NCBI RefSeq assembly: GCF_905115235.1
Contig: NC_051851.1
Location: 131,762,725-131,826,724 of the forward strand
Origin: Hermetia illucens
Taxonomy: Eukaryota; Arthropoda; Insecta; Diptera; Stratiomyidae
Reading direction: 5' to 3'
DNA: 64,000 nt
The position numbers and the translations under genes were made by a program. The notes below the pieces were generated by a model. The model was not told where the DNA came from. It did no database searches and saw only the letters and a list, made by a program, of their open reading frames with translations. Shown here piece after piece: positions 23,640 through 35,454 of this stretch. Each line of letters begins with the position of its first letter. Position 1 is the stretch's first letter.

Positions 23640-23935
23640 GTCTAACTTAGCTGTTTCACCCCAATCTCTGACGGTAACGGTAGGTAGGGATAGATGCAAC
23701 ATCCTACGGCCCCTTTTTGCATCATAGATTTCACGCAGTACGCGCACGTGACTGTGCAACGAGTCCCAGACAAGTGCCGCTTTAATACTTGTAGCGATAC
23801 AATCCCGGCCATCATCAGGGAACGTGTTCGAATTGACGTCATCGCAGAAAATAGCGACCGCCTTCAACGCCGCCGAACATTCCATTGGACTGCGGGTTGT
23901 GCGCGGTTGTCCGATGGCGTTTGAAAGCGAGGAGT
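23640..23935 (+). mobile_element. Second copy of the RLE LINE 5' coding region
   Basis: Directly downstream of the RLE LINE 3' end lies a stretch that aligns with 21590-21800: ATACGCGCACGTGAATGTGC against GTACGCGCACGTGACTGTGC, and ATCATCAGGGA shared. The encoded YAHVTVQRVPDKCRF and IIPAIIRERV echo YAHVNVQRVTDQYRF and IIPAIIREHV. It is the start of another copy, cut off near 23935 by repeat X. Confidence 0.65.
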
Positions 23936-23939
23936 TTGC

Positions 23940-24345
23940 CAATTCGGAAACAAGTCGGGAAACCGGAAGCTGGACGTTTCAGGTATGAAAGGTTTTTGTG
24001 TACTTCTTGTGCATTTGTCCAGTTAGTACGTAGCACGTAATATATGCATATATTATGTGAGAATATCCACATTCAGTATTGAATTTGTAAAAAAGAGACA
24101 ACTTTGACCTATTATAACTTTGTTGAAAATAGTGTGATTTCCACCAAACTTGTTGGGATCATGCTTTATGTTATACCCTACACAGATATTGTTACTGTAA
24201 TTTCGTGGTGCTAGAATGGGGGGTTTGCAGCCAATTACTAAAAATTATAGTAATATACTATCATTATTATAATTTTATTTGAACATATATCGGTATGGGA
24301 GGTGTTTTGGAGCCAAAGCACCATATAGTGGCCGTTTCCTGATTG
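23940..24345 (+). repeat. Dispersed repeat X, copy 2
   Basis: Aligns with 10010-10430 from CGGGAAACCGGAAGCTGGAC to CACCATATAGTGGCCG. Non-coding. It sits between RLE LINE sequence and repeat Y. Confidence 0.6.
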
Positions 24346-24665
24346 TTTTTAGATTGTTGGATTGAGTAGTTTCTGAGAATGGGTCCGTTAAAGAAACGAT
24401 CACTTTTAACCCCCCGCACTTCCCGCCTTTCCAAATGTCAAAAATAAGACCGGCTTCGGAAGGTGCTAATCGAGATCTTTCATTTGATACCCCACACGAC
24501 TATATTTGATGGAAAAAAAAATTTACCCTCCTTAAATTCGATGCAGAATTACGTAACTTACTGTATGCCTGAGCGTTCACAGTTTCTAACTTTGCACCAA
24601 ATTTGGTATCAATCGCTACAACCGTCTCCGAGAAAAATGCGTGTGACGGACAGACAGTAATTGTC
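24346..24665 (-). repeat. Dispersed CTGTC-headed repeat Y, copy 2
   Basis: The reverse complement starts CTGTCTGTCCGTCACACGCA and runs through ACGGTTGTAGCGATTGATAC, CAAATTTGGTGCAAAG and GGGGTATCAAATGAAAGAT. It matches 44850-45150. No coding potential. Confidence 0.6.
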
Positions 24666-24689
24666 GGAGAATTGACAACAAAACACCCG

Positions 24690-25160
24690 ATCTAGATACT
24701 GTTCCCAATAGAGCTCTTAAACACGCTGTTAAGACCAAACCGGACTGGTTTATCAGCGTATTTGAAACATACGTGGTAGAAGGAGTCTCGCCGACCACTG
24801 GAAGAGGCAAAAACAAGTTTTGCTCCCGAAGCCGACTAAGAACCCCTATCATCGAATGTAAATATGGATTATCGGAGCGACAATTTGGATTTCGACAAGC
24901 CCACTCAACGATCGACGCCGTAGACGTTATTTTAAAGCTGACTCGGGAAGTGATGTCGTCTAATAAATGCTGTGCCGTAGTGACGTTCGACGTCAAAAAT
25001 CCGTTCAATTCCGCCAGCTAGGAGTGGATAAAAAGCTCACTGGCTAAAATGAGTGTCCCTAGTTATTTGACTAAGCTCCTCTAAAGTTACCTCTTGGAGA
25101 GGGCACTTTGATACGATGCAGATGCGGGACCTAAGCAGTACACTGCCACAACAAGTACAG
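24690..25160 (+). mobile_element. R1-like LINE reverse transcriptase fragment
   Basis: One long frame encodes mid-RT sequence: VFETYVVEGVSP (degenerate), ECKYGLSERQFGFRQAHST, IDAVDVILKLTREVMSSNKC, CAVVTFDVKNPFNSAS, then past an in-frame stop, EWIKSSLAKMSVPSYLTKLL. GLSxxQFGFR and DVxNxFNSA are typical of R1-clade RTs (LSxxQFGFRxxxST). Both ends are truncated. Confidence 0.7.
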
Positions 25161-25297
25161 TCGCTCCGGCCCTCTCTGCGTACCAATGATGATGTTTCTG
25201 AGCTGCTTGTGAAAATCATTATCAATGTTGGAGATGCTGCATGTGACAGAGTACTGCGAAGTCCATTTCAAACTTCGATATGACCAGTTTCAATGTT

Positions 25298-25459
25298 TAA
25301 TAATAATAGTAATCGTTGGCCCAACAATCCATATCGGATCAGAGGCTTGAAGTGTGTTAGAGCACTTCATTCAAAAAAGTAAAGGTACACTACAGTACAC
25401 TTTAAGAGGCAATGTGGTCAGCATTGCATTCACAGCTGAGTCGACCGGTACCCGCTAGC
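25298..25459 (-). mobile_element. tRNA-derived SINE, 5'-truncated copy
   Basis: Reverse complement of the SINE body: tail (TTA)n at 25298-25310, GGCCAACGATTACTATTATT-like end, the CTTCAAG block, TGTAGTGTACC and GACTCAGCTGTGAATG. The tRNA head is missing. No clear target duplication. Confidence 0.65.
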
Positions 25460-25464
25460 CAAAA

Positions 25465-26990
25465 TGCCCGTACTAGTCCTTTGCTGTTCTGTAACAAGTG
25501 CTTTTTGGGGCAACCCACTCCCCGACCAGCTTGGGAGAATGGATCCTACTGCACAGCATAGCCAGCAATGCAATTATCGATCGTCTTTAATGTGTCAGCT
25601 ACTCACTTCCGCCTTCCGAGCAAACCGAGTACGGATGCGCCAACCAAGTTTTTCGCTAGAAACAGTATCAGGCCAGCGTACTCTGATAATACGTATGAAT
25701 ACCTGTCTGCGTATTCACAAAGGTTTCAAGCCTTCAAGTGACAGCAATACAGAAAAAACACTAGCTCAGAACATTCAGCTCGGTGCCACAGTCTTCAGAA
25801 ACCACCCTTCTAAGATATACAAATTGCTCAACACTTTCGATACTCTGTCCATTAACGCAGATAGGCAGGCTGTAATGATCCGTCAGACTGAAAACCTTGG
25901 TTTTATTATTGTTTAATTTAAGTGCAATTCTAATTGCCCTTCTAGATCAAAACTCTGCACACTGCTTTAAAATTATCGGTAGGGTGTTATTGTGATCAAT
26001 GCAGGAGAATCCGCAGCGAAAACCAGCCGATCGAGCTTTCGAGATATTCTTTTATCCGTTCCAGGATTATTGTTGATATTATCTTGACAGGGAGCACGCA
26101 GATACCCCTCAAATTGTCATACTCAAAAAAAGTACCCTTCTTTGGAATCTTAACGACCATCCCTTTCTTCAACTCTGCGGTAAAAGTCTCGGTTTTCCAC
26201 GATGTTCGTACAAATGGAAGTGATAGATCTGCCATAACTGCAGATGCAGAGATGAATAATTCTGCGAAAAGACCGCCAGGCCCAGCAGCCTTACTTCGTT
26301 TGAGAGCATTGACGGCGAGATAATTTTTCTTCTACTTGGAGGAACAGTTCGTACCCGCATGTTACGATGGCTACCCATTTCATCTACAAGAGGAGGTACT
26401 TCACGGGATGTGATACGGTTAAGAACCATGATGAAGTGACCTTTCCACTTCTTCAGTTCCTCGTCATTGTGGAAGAGAAGTCGACCGTTAGCATTCTCCA
26501 CAGGATCAGCGAATGATTTGCGACCATGTGCAGGTTATTTCGTAATCCGATTCTGAAATTAATGCAATCTGCAGCAGCTTTTGCTTGCTCGACAAACTCC
26601 CTTTTGTCACCGTGCACACTACGCTGATTTCATTCTGTATCGCAGTTCGATTGTGTCACGCCCATCATCACTCCCAACCGTCAAGAGGGGATTCAACCCT
26701 TCCCATTCTTTGATTCACCACACTTCCGCAGTCACCCAGATCTTATAACGTCCCTTCAAAACGTGGCTGACAACCTGTATGGCACATGAGAATAGAGAAG
26801 CTTTGATGTCGCCCCAACGCTTATTAATGCGATCAGCAAGGTAGCTCTCCCACTGTCGCGTGACAGCTGTTTCGTACCAGCGGTCGATGTTGAACTTAGT
26901 GGGTCGCAACTCCTCAACCCTGCCAAAAGTGGCAGACGCAATACGCAAGCGAAGGTAAGCGACCATCACATTTCAAGACTTTCGAGGCTG
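25465..26990 (-). mobile_element. RTE-C LINE (SR2-like), decayed
   Basis: Third RTE-like family, minus strand. The 5' part near 26715-26969 has LRLRIASATFGRVEELRPTK and INKRWGDIKASLFSCA, a linker after the endonuclease. RT begins near 26500 (GRLLFHNDEELKKWKGHF), with ALKRSKAAGPGG near 26290 and then MVVKIPKKGTFFEYDNLRGI and ISTIILERIKEYLE near 26120. The C-terminal part at 25470-25900 is in broken frames (ACLSALMDRVSKVLSN, RIIRVRWPDTVSSEKLGWRI). Endonuclease core is absent. Similar pieces occur at 38.88-39.42 kb on the plus strand. Confidence 0.7.
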
Positions 26991-27094
26991 ATTTCAATGC
27001 CTCTCTTCTTACGCACATCCGGAAAACAACTTCAAAATCTATAGGTGTGATTGCTGTGATATCTAGTTGGCAGAAGCAGTGACGAGGTAGGAGA

Positions 27095-27250
27095 AACTGC
27101 AGATTGTTTTTAGCTTGAGTAGTTCTGAGAATGGCCTCATGAAATAAGTGATCACTTTTCAGCCCCCGTTTAAATTAAAGTCAGCTTCGAGAAGTACTAA
27201 TCGAGATACCTCGTTCACTCGTTGAAAACATTCTACATGCTCAGTGTGAC
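27095..27250 (-). repeat. Repeat Y, partial copy
   Basis: Shares TTTTTAGCTTGAGTAGTT-like, CTGAGAATGG, GATCACTTTTCAGCCCCC-like and ACTAATCGAGATAC blocks with 24346-24480. The CTGTC head is missing. Confidence 0.45.
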
Positions 27251-28339
27251 TCAAAAGTAAATAAATTTGGTACCAACAGTCAACATTAAGTATGCAATCA
27301 ATTTCAAGGTAGTCTGGAAAATGCTATTTGAAGAGTCATACTTAATTGAAACAGTAACGCCAGTTAAGGATGATCTTCAGTTTATAGACGAAAACATGGA
27401 AGAGCCGCAGGAAACAGACTATGATTATTGTCTCGCAATTAATTCCGAGCAGGAGATCGCTTTTAAGGTTTCAAGGTTTGATGGTTTCCTTGAAGATTCT
27501 GGCCCGAAGATTGAGAGGGTGGAGATAGGCCTGCAACTATCAGGAAGGAGGGAATTTTCGTTTTTCCAGGACAGGTATAATTTTTAATTCCACATATCCA
27601 GCTCGCAGAGAAATGGGCTTCACAAACAGTGATTACTAAAAATAGGCAGGAAGGAAAGGGGTTGCAGAGAATCTCTTCTTTATGGTGGTTAGAATTTTGG
27701 CAACCCGTTCAGCCTATTAGTTTTGCACTACTTAATGGAATTATAAACTGCTTTAGACTCAGCGATTTTGATGCGATTCTCTTTTTCGAAGAAATTGAGT
27801 TATTTATGCGCTGCCCGAGACTTTACACGTTTTAAAGCCAAAATATTTTCCAAAATTTAATTGACAGATGATTTCGAAATACCAATTATCTCGAGGTGTT
27901 GGTCATTGATAGAGGTTAGTGGTAGTACAGAGCGCCCTTCGTCTTCAGGACTTTCACGAATATTTTTGATGTGTTTATACCACTTTAAACATCCTTTTGT
28001 GACAAGGCATGATCCCGAATGCTTTCCTTATCTTCCTAAACATCTTGTCACAGATGCCTGCCTCAATGCTACCAACGTAGAAAAAGACATTTAATGTGCG
28101 TTTTACAGGCGCGATTTCAATTTAAATCGGTTCTTACTTTTTGGACACAGTACGAGACAATAGTCACCTTAAGACATTAAATGGCATTAGTAGGTTGTGG
28201 GGGATATTACAGTACGTCCGACAAGGGATTAGGGCATTAAATTTTAATGTGTCTCCCGGCTTATAAAAGGTTGAAGTTGGGAAATGAAGGCCTATGACGG
28301 TAGTGCAGTTTCTTTTCACACAAGAACACTGTTTATAGC
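27251..28339. other. Unassigned stretch with one short open frame
   Basis: An ATG frame at 27321-27587 (+) would encode 88 residues, acidic in the middle (KDDLQFIDENMEEPQETDYD) and with no motif I recognise. It may be a TE remnant or chance. The rest shows nothing assignable; ATG frames are short on both strands. Confidence 0.25.
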
Positions 28340-28790
28340 TATGAAATTAATGTTCATTTCAATTATCCTAACAATCAATTGCCGTCATTACTGGACAAAG
28401 TGGGCAAATCTGGAATGATTTGGTTGATAGGGTATAGGACGGCGTAGTTTGCGTAGTTTTGTAGTTTGAATCCGGGTAATATTAGATGGAGAGGCCCGTT
28501 TCCGGATGTTCCTCTGGTAAAGTTATGGCTCTTATAATTATTGGCCGGGTGACTGCTCATTCCGTGGCTTACACCCCTAGGACTTTCGTCTTGCGTCTTC
28601 GAGTACTCACATGGCTTGTGAAAGCCATCATATTTGAGGTAGAGATACTGAGGTTTGCAGTTCGGTGCCACATGTCCGACGTGTTGGTAATTTTTGCACT
28701 GCAGAATATTTTTATTGAAGATCCACTCAAAACAGACCAAAGTACTGTTTATCGCGTTGATCGATATATAATATTGTCAAGAGACGTTGA
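28340..28790 (-). mobile_element. LINE ORF1 fragment with zinc-knuckle remnant
   Basis: The minus frame at 28375-28740 reads LQCKNYQHVGHVAPNCKPQ, then YLKYDGFHKPCEYSK. This is a CCHC zinc-knuckle pair as in Jockey-type ORF1 proteins, with the second cysteine of the first knuckle replaced by tyrosine. The following region is Asn/Ser/Gly-rich. It lies downstream of an RT/RNase H piece on the same strand, so it belongs to another copy. Confidence 0.6.
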
Positions 28791-28799
28791 GCCCTAAAA

Positions 28800-29984
28800 G
28801 AATCATGTGCCCTTTACTGGTTATAGTATACCTATAAATTACTAACCGATAAAAACTTTATTATTTTCCCTACTTCCAAGTGTTTCAACCATTCATTTCG
28901 CATTAAATATTCTCCCAGATGCTTCAATCTACTTTGGACGAGTGCTGAATACTGCCCAGAACATGTCTCGAGATTTCATCACTCTCCTCACAAAACTAAC
29001 AGACAGCTTCCCCAGGTGATAAATTATCACACAGAGACCAGTGAATATTCCCACTATGATCCGCAAACTCCGCTTGCTGAGGTTTAAACAATTGTTCGAG
29101 TGCTAGGATTCGTGTCCCCCATGAGCACTCCACTCTTGATAAGTTTGATCAGTACAGTTCCCTCAGCCGTTTTTTTCATTTCTCCTTTATGGATACATCC
29201 ATTTGCAATTCCACAGAATGGCTCTGTATCGCATACCAGGCCTACTGCTCATTGACCAGCTCGTTCGCTACAGCATTACATTATAATCTGACGTGACGTG
29301 CAGAGTATCCAGACCTTATTGAGCGAGTCGAGCGTATTCCACTTGTTAAGGCATTCCATTACGAGTTTGGAATTTACCTGGTAAAAGCTAAGTGTTAAGT
29401 GTTAATAGCCACTTTGCGGTCGGTTGAATAGTAAGAAGGGGACACATCTATCTACGACGTATATTTCTGCCTGTAATATGCTGGTACGCCAAGCCCTTGG
29501 CTCAGGGTATTTTTCCTTGTACCAATGTCCCCGTTCCAGGTAATCAGTTACTGATTCAAGCCTTACGTCAATGCCACGCTCTCCCAGTTTGATCTGTTGC
29601 TCCAACGTATTTTAAACTTCTTATCGAAATGAAACTTTCTCATGTTGTACCTTGTTATCAATAATTGGGGATAATGCAAGAAAGAATCTCAATCTTACTT
29701 CGATTTAACTAGCACCCCACCTTACCGATACTCCCAAACATTCTGGAGATTCCCCTTTCTCCCTGTATCCGCAGGTGCAGATGGAGACGCTTCAATGCCA
29801 AAGGGACTTCTAGGGATGCCGTTGAACATTTTCTCATTGGCCCAAAATACACACCCAGACTTCGTAGTTTGCTTAACTCCCTGGTTGTTGTGCTGAGCTC
29901 CATTCTGTCTGCCCAGATTACCATCCCATAAGTAACCAACCATTGGCCTCACTATTTCAGTATATATCCAGTGCAGCACTTTCG
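28800..29984 (-). mobile_element. Jockey-like LINE: RT C-terminus and RNase H region
   Basis: The minus strand gives RT C-terminal sequence (PKVLHWIYTEIVRPMVTYGM, ELSKLRSLGVYFGPMRKCST, LEVPLALKRLHLHLRIQGER), then a gap, then an RNase H-like stretch at about 29600-29000 (LQAEIYVVDRC, SKLVMECLNKWNTL). Frames are broken repeatedly. The 5' end is fused to RTE-A endonuclease sequence near 29984. Confidence 0.65.
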
Positions 29985-31008
29985 GGGCCAGCATTACTCG
30001 GTATGCGGCATTCTTCGGTTCCATTACTAGCTTACATTCATCGTCAAACCAGGCGTTCCGAGTTTTCTTGCGGCTGGTGCCAAGTATCTTTATGGCGGGG
30101 TCAATGATAACGTTCTTGAGGTGTCTGCGAAGATCATTTGTTGACGCTTCATCTCCAGGATCTCTGTTGACTGCGGTTATTGCTGCATCCACTTCGCCCT
30201 TATCGGTGTTGCGGAGGGCAGTGTTGTGAATGGCTTCAGTATTCACTCTCACCTGATTGTCAGAGGACAGGCTTCAAGGGTCCGCTCAACTGCCTCATAC
30301 AAGGTATCCTTCTCCGACTCTGCAGCCTCCTCTGGGCATGAACATTTATGAGGCTTATAGTTCTAAACTTGTCTCGCAAACACAGAGTGCATAGCCTTTC
30401 GCTTATATTTTCAAAGCCGATAACAGCAGGTTTCACTTTTTAGCTGACTAAAAAATCTAATCCGAGCATAAGGTTTACTGGATGGCCGCTATAATATATG
30501 GTGTAGCGGCTCTTCTCCAGGGAACCAGTCTCTGTTCATCGCATCCGTTGCAGCGCTGTTACATCAGACTTATGTTGGGATAGGGTAGCTACTAGCTACT
30601 GAGCAGCATTCGGTCTGTACAGGGAGCGCACATTCCATGAGAAAATGCGCAAATCGTTATTCCTTTGTCGTTGCCGGGTTCGCTGTTTTGAAATCCGTCG
30701 TGTCCGAAGCTCCTTCCGTGGCTTCGTAACATCGGTTTTCCATGTAGGGTTATCAGCCATACAAAACCCTCAAACTGGAGAAGCAGTTGTACATTTGGTC
30801 CCGTTTTTAGGCGCAGGAGACTCGCCTGCATCCTTCTCCGTCCGCAGTTTTTCATGAATAAAGGACTCCCAGCAATCACCACGTATAAGCGGAGATAGGG
30901 TTTGGTAGTAGAGCTGTTAGTGTTGGTTCAGCAGGCATTTCTCGGGTTTATGCTTCATCGTGGGAACCAATTCACGTTTCACCCTGGGAGCTATACTACC
31001 CTTTGACC
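29985..31008 (-). mobile_element. RTE-A LINE, 5' part
   Basis: Minus strand: the 5' start block is at about 30990-31008, followed by leader and endonuclease remnants (30260-30660) and the linker frame (NTEAIHNTALRNTDKGEVDA, KILGTSRKKTRNAWFDDECK). Most of the middle endonuclease is deleted near 30265. RTE-A sequence stops near 29985 where Jockey-like RT starts. Confidence 0.7.
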
Positions 31009-32179
31009 TTTTCTTTGGCCAATGCTCTATACAGTCTGGATACTTGTACGGTTTGCTCTATCACTTCACGGAATTCCCTAAAACTATTTCGTTTTATTTC
31101 CTTAATTATATACGTCGTCAGTAGACCTTCGTACATTTGCCAGTCCCTCGTTGGTTTCGCCTGCCACCTCCACTCTCACTCTGGCTAGGTTCCTGTTCCA
31201 CCAGTCTTACGTTGCTTGATGACTTGACGACCTTAGCCGGACCGCTGGACTCATATGCGTGAATAACGACTCTGCTGAAGTCTTGCACCACTGTACCTGC
31301 ACCATTTAGGCATATCTCCTGTCTGACGTTTGATATGCTCACCTCAGACGCAGCCTTGTCCGTCCCTGTGTTTTAAGTGGGGACCTTAATCTTGACTCCG
31401 CTGCTTTATTTCACAATTTATCTCTTCTGGGTATTAAGTAATTAATCAATTTGATTAAAATATGTTATAATAAGTAGTTAAATTACAATTATATTCAAAT
31501 TAATTATTTTTGTAAGTCAATTCAGTTAGTAAGTCAAGTCAGTCTAGCCTAGTTAGTAAGTCAAGTCAGTCTAGCCTAGTAGTTAGTAAGTCAAGTCAGT
31601 CGGTTGCCCTCGACTGCAAACTATCCAATAGGCACGGTTCTCATAGCACCCTGGATTGGGGGAGGTGCTTTTCAACTCCTCGGTCTAGGTCCGTAGCGTT
31701 TTATTAACAGTAGGGTCATCTTATGGGTGTGACTATCACCACCTACTAACTCTGGTGGTAGACAAGACGCTCGGCTCCTGGAGAACCACGTATTAACAGA
31801 TTAAAAGAAATAGCTTGGCTCCTATAAGGCTGCATTATTGGAGGGTTGGTAATTTTAACCCCACGCCTTACTATACAAAATGTGTGAATTGAAGCACAAA
31901 ACACAGGAATGCGGTCAAAATCTTCATGATTTTGACGAAAACTATAATTGTTTAGGAGTAGGTTTTGCTATACTCCTCGCCGATGGAGTCGTTTACCTTT
32001 TCAAAATTCTTCTACAGGAATTAGGTACTATTACTTAAATAGGCCCTTTACACGAAGCCAATAAATCGACATCCCTCTATACAAAAAGCATTACAGTTAA
32101 CGTATGCACATCATGCAACACATTAACACATCCACATGCACCTCTATGCGAACGTACTAACCCTTCCAGTCCTCAAGCT
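31009..32179. other. Unassigned stretch upstream of OR-4
   Basis: A minus frame at 31118-31342 (74 codons, basic and Ser-rich) has no motif I know. A 27-base tandem repeat lies at 31526-31600. The rest is AT-rich without clear coding. Confidence 0.35.
31526..31600 (+). repeat. 27-bp tandem repeat, 2.7 units
   Basis: The unit starts TTAGTAAGTCAAGTCAGTC and ends TAGCCTAG. Units lie at 31526-31552 and 31553-31579, then a 3-base insert and a partial third at 31583-31600. The first two are identical, so the array is young. Confidence 0.85.
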
Positions 32180-32308
32180 CTGAAATATTTCCCACGCAAA
32201 ATCGATGCAGGGCTATAATTCACCATTTAGGTTATCCCTTGGAAATCTTTTGAAAAATTCAAAAATTATAGTGTTTGGTTGTCAACTACTAAATTATAGG
32301 TTACACCT
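32180..32308 (+). promoter_or_regulatory. Subgroup B upstream block of OR-4
   Basis: About 130 bases align with the OR-5 flank (39635-39764), including AAAATCGATGCAGG at 32198 and TAAATTATAGGTTACACCT at 32290-32308, which starts 94 bases before the ATG. The core YTAATTATAGGYTACACCT also occurs upstream of OR-7. TAATTA-like cores can bind homeodomain or POU factors; that is inference. Confidence 0.5.
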
Positions 32309-32383
32309 TTGGAGCATTGTTGAGAGTTGGAACAACCGTTCGTCCAACGAAATTCCATAACCAGTTCGCTTATATCCACCGAA

Positions 32384-33635
32384 ATGACGACAGAAGTGCA
32401 ATTCTCGGAGAAAGTCGTGAGCAGTGAGGCTTTCAGGTTTCACTTTAAGTTTTGGCGAATCCTTGGTGTTTATCCCATAAATGATTGCAGCGTTTTATTT
32501 GTAGCGGTAATTATTCTGAGCGCGAGCCTCCCATTTGGAATGGTTATCTCCTTATTTTTCATGGACCACCTGAAGGATATTTTGTCCAACCTTTCACTGA
32601 ATGTTACTTTTATCGCATGCAATTTGAAATACCTCAACATCTTTAATCGGAGGCAAAATATCCTGGATGTTAACGAATGGAATCAACAACTGGATGCTCG
32701 TGCCAATTCCGAAGAAGAGCAAAGGTGCCTCCGTTCAGCAGTTCGTTTAGCACATAACATGTTTTATATGACATGTATCATGTTCACCGGGGCCGTTACA
32801 TTAGGCGAACTCTCCGCTCTTCTCTCAAAGGAAAAGAAGCTGATGTGTCCTGCCTGGTATCCTTTTGATTGGGAGCATGTCACGTTGGATTATTGTATTG
32901 TTCATGCGCATCAGATAGCCGTATTAGCGACAAGTGTATTTCAGAATGTGTCGAACGATACCTTCCCACCCGTTTATATGCATATACTAACAAGCCATGT
33001 GAAAACTTTGAATATTCGGATCAGTAGAATGGGATTTAGCAGAACTAAATCCGGGAAAGACACCACCAACGAACTTCTACAATGTATCAAGGATCAACAG
33101 ATGTTAGTTGAGTAAGTTCCCTTTTTCAAGTTTACCCCCCGGAGAGGACTTATTGCGTACGCTTTAGATATTTCAACACGGTCCGAAAAGCCACCTCTGC
33201 TGCAATTTTTCTTCAATTCTTTGTCACTGGAATCGAGGCCTGCATCACCGCACTCTGCGTATTCTTTGTCAAGGGCAACTTGTTCGAGATAGTATATCTT
33301 GGAGAATACCTTTCGTGTGTTATTCTGGAAATATTCCTTTATTGCTATTTCGGAAATGAACTTGCCCACGAAAGCCTGCGGATGACCGACGCAATTTATT
33401 CATGCAATTGGATGGATCAAGATAGAAGATTTAAAAAAATTCTAATAATCTTCATGCAATCAACACAGAAAAGTATGACGATTATTGCTGGAGGATTCTT
33501 TACTGTTAATTTGTCAGCTTTTGTTTCGGTGAGAAATCCGTTTAAGTACATTTGACCGGAACTAATAAATCCATTTTCTTTCAGGTGCTTAGAGGTTCAT
33601 ATTCACTATTTGCCGTGCTTATGCGTATGACATAA
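32384..33635 (+). CDS. Odorant receptor OR-4 (7tm_6), three exons, 379 aa
   Basis: Exons 32384-33111, 33168-33528 and 33585-33635; both introns 56 bases (GTAAGT and GTGAGA donors, AG acceptors). The open frame reaches back to a TTG at 32327, but the first ATG is 32384 (MTTEVQFSEKVVSSEAF). Hydrophobic segments, CPAWYPFDW and the C-terminal GSYSLFAVLMRMT fit insect odorant receptors. Subgroup B marks are CIKDQQMLVE at splice 1 and GTGAG at intron 2. It is close to OR-5 over the whole length. Function as an Orco-dependent tuning receptor is family knowledge. Confidence 0.93.
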
Positions 33636-33639
33636 ACGC

Positions 33640-34149
33640 CGGAATATTTTCACAGTGATATTTTATGCGGCATTTGAATTTGCACTATAAACACCAATGT
33701 ATCACATTTCCCTAAAAAATACGTTAGAATTAAAAGCAGATATCACTTGCAATACTACTAAGAAAATGTAGTGGAAAAGCATCTTAAATTCGTTACTCAT
33801 TTTTTCAGTGAGACAAACGAAATGGTGAATGCGTTTACGAAAAGAGTGTTGGACTCCCGCAACCGTATGCCGTCGGACTACCAACTAAACATCTCCCCAT
33901 CGTCAGAGAGCTAGAATGGAACCGTTTATCACATTAATTCCAACTAGCCCTGAACTCTTACACAATGCGGAGCCTTCAAATCAGGGAATTCTTTTCACCA
34001 ACGGAACGGGAGAGGAGGAAGGTAGTTGTTGGTTCAGGGAATACCTTGCCATCCGGTCCCTCCACACACCGATCGATTTCATTTGTCATCGCCCCTCAGC
34101 ATTTCTCTATCTGCTGACGCAAGCCATTCTACCTTTCACAAGAAGAAAA
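33640..34149. other. Spacer downstream of OR-4
   Basis: An ATG frame at 33916-34281 (121 codons) has no recognisable motif and is probably chance. No polyadenylation hexamer stands out close to the OR-4 stop. Confidence 0.3.
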
Positions 34150-35445
34150 TGTGTGGTCAGCGTCGTAATCACTCCCACCATGCTTTTGGTTCAGCCATCT
34201 AAATTCTCGATAAGCCGCGCAATCCATCTGATTCTTGGTTCATTTTGCCAAGAGATTTGCTACTCGGTAAATGTGCGTTGACGTTCTTCACGGGCAACCT
34301 GTAATCTTTACTCTTGCGGCTTTTGATGACTTTACGTTCCTTAGAAAGCAGGGTAAAGGGGATCCCTCTCGCGATTACAATCGCCCCATCTCTGCACCTG
34401 GGTAAAGTAGTTATAATGCTCCTTGTCAAGGGCATCAGCAGAATGAGGTAGAAGAGGCCATCAAACGCGAATGTCCGTAGGTAACCAATGTCGGGATTGG
34501 TATCACCTCTGCGAATTCGCAAGGCAAAAAACTCACTGTGGTGAAAGTTGCGGAACAATACGCGATGAAGCTTCTAAACAGCGGGAAAATCAAAAATGCG
34601 TGTGTGATGGGAACGTTGCGCACACCGCGGGCTCGTGGCGGTGTCCAGTCTTCAAAGCAGAATTGGAAAGAGCTAGGACACGGTCAACATGATTCACATC
34701 CTACAAATCCGTATGCACCGGAGTGCACCCGCCTACCAGTTGCTAGCGCAGTTCTCTGCAGAGACCAAAGCTGATTTAGTGTCTATCAGTGAGCAGTACT
34801 GTAACAAGGACCCAGTCTCATAGCACCCTGACAAATCAGGTACCACTGCCATATGGGTTCGGGGCGGCACCCTCCTTAGGGTTCTCTCTTATGCATGGAA
34901 CGTTGCGAAAGTGAACACCGGGAGGTTTGTTGAAACTCTTGGAACAGGTAATGCCGCGCTGGAGGTTACTCCTGAGAGCGGTGGCGCTGTAGCCGGCAAA
35001 CCTTCTATGTATTGGTTAACGGTGGAAATTGCAGAGCTCCGGAGGGAGTGCCATAGGCTCGCAGCTTAACACAACATCTAAGCGACCAGGAAGAGGCATG
35101 TACCAAAATGACGGAGCACAAATCAGCAAAAAGGAGACACCGCAGCGCAACAAGCAAGAGCAAAGCTCGTTGCTAGCAGGATCTGGTCGACGAGGTGAAC
35201 GGGAGCCTGTGGGGACTCGGCGACAAAGTGATTACCCGAAAAATCGGAGCTTGGCGGAAACGCTGTTCACTGAAGGCCGAGCAGATGAACCGCATTGTAT
35301 GGGCACTATTCCCTGTGCCCCCTTATGGATTGACGACGTCGGCGCGGAGAGTGCGGAGAACGGTCTACTTTTCTCTATAAAAGGGTTAGAACAGGCAGTC
35401 CTCTCTATGAAAAGCAAGAAGACGCCTGGGCCCAATGGTATTCCA
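34150..35445 (+). mobile_element. R1-like LINE, ORF1 end to start of RT, decayed
   Basis: Plus-strand frames: ORF1 tail (TNVGIGITSANSQGKKLTVV at about 34480, then zinc-knuckle remnant CVCDGNVAHTAGSWRCPVFK at about 34597), endonuclease start (LLAQFSAETKADLVSISEQY at about 34740), AIWVRGGTL, and the RT N-terminal box KSKKTPGPNGIPAEV at about 35413. Large parts of endonuclease are lost. It stops abruptly at an ATC repeat where an RTE-A 3' end starts. Confidence 0.7.
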
Positions 35446-35454
35446 GCAGAAGTA

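Noticed and set aside
31380-32040. Possible LTR element upstream of OR-4
   Set aside because: No paired terminal repeats, primer-binding site or gag/pol motifs could be identified.
33916-34281. 121-codon ATG frame
   Set aside because: No motif, odd composition, and partly overlaps the R1-like region; probably a chance frame.
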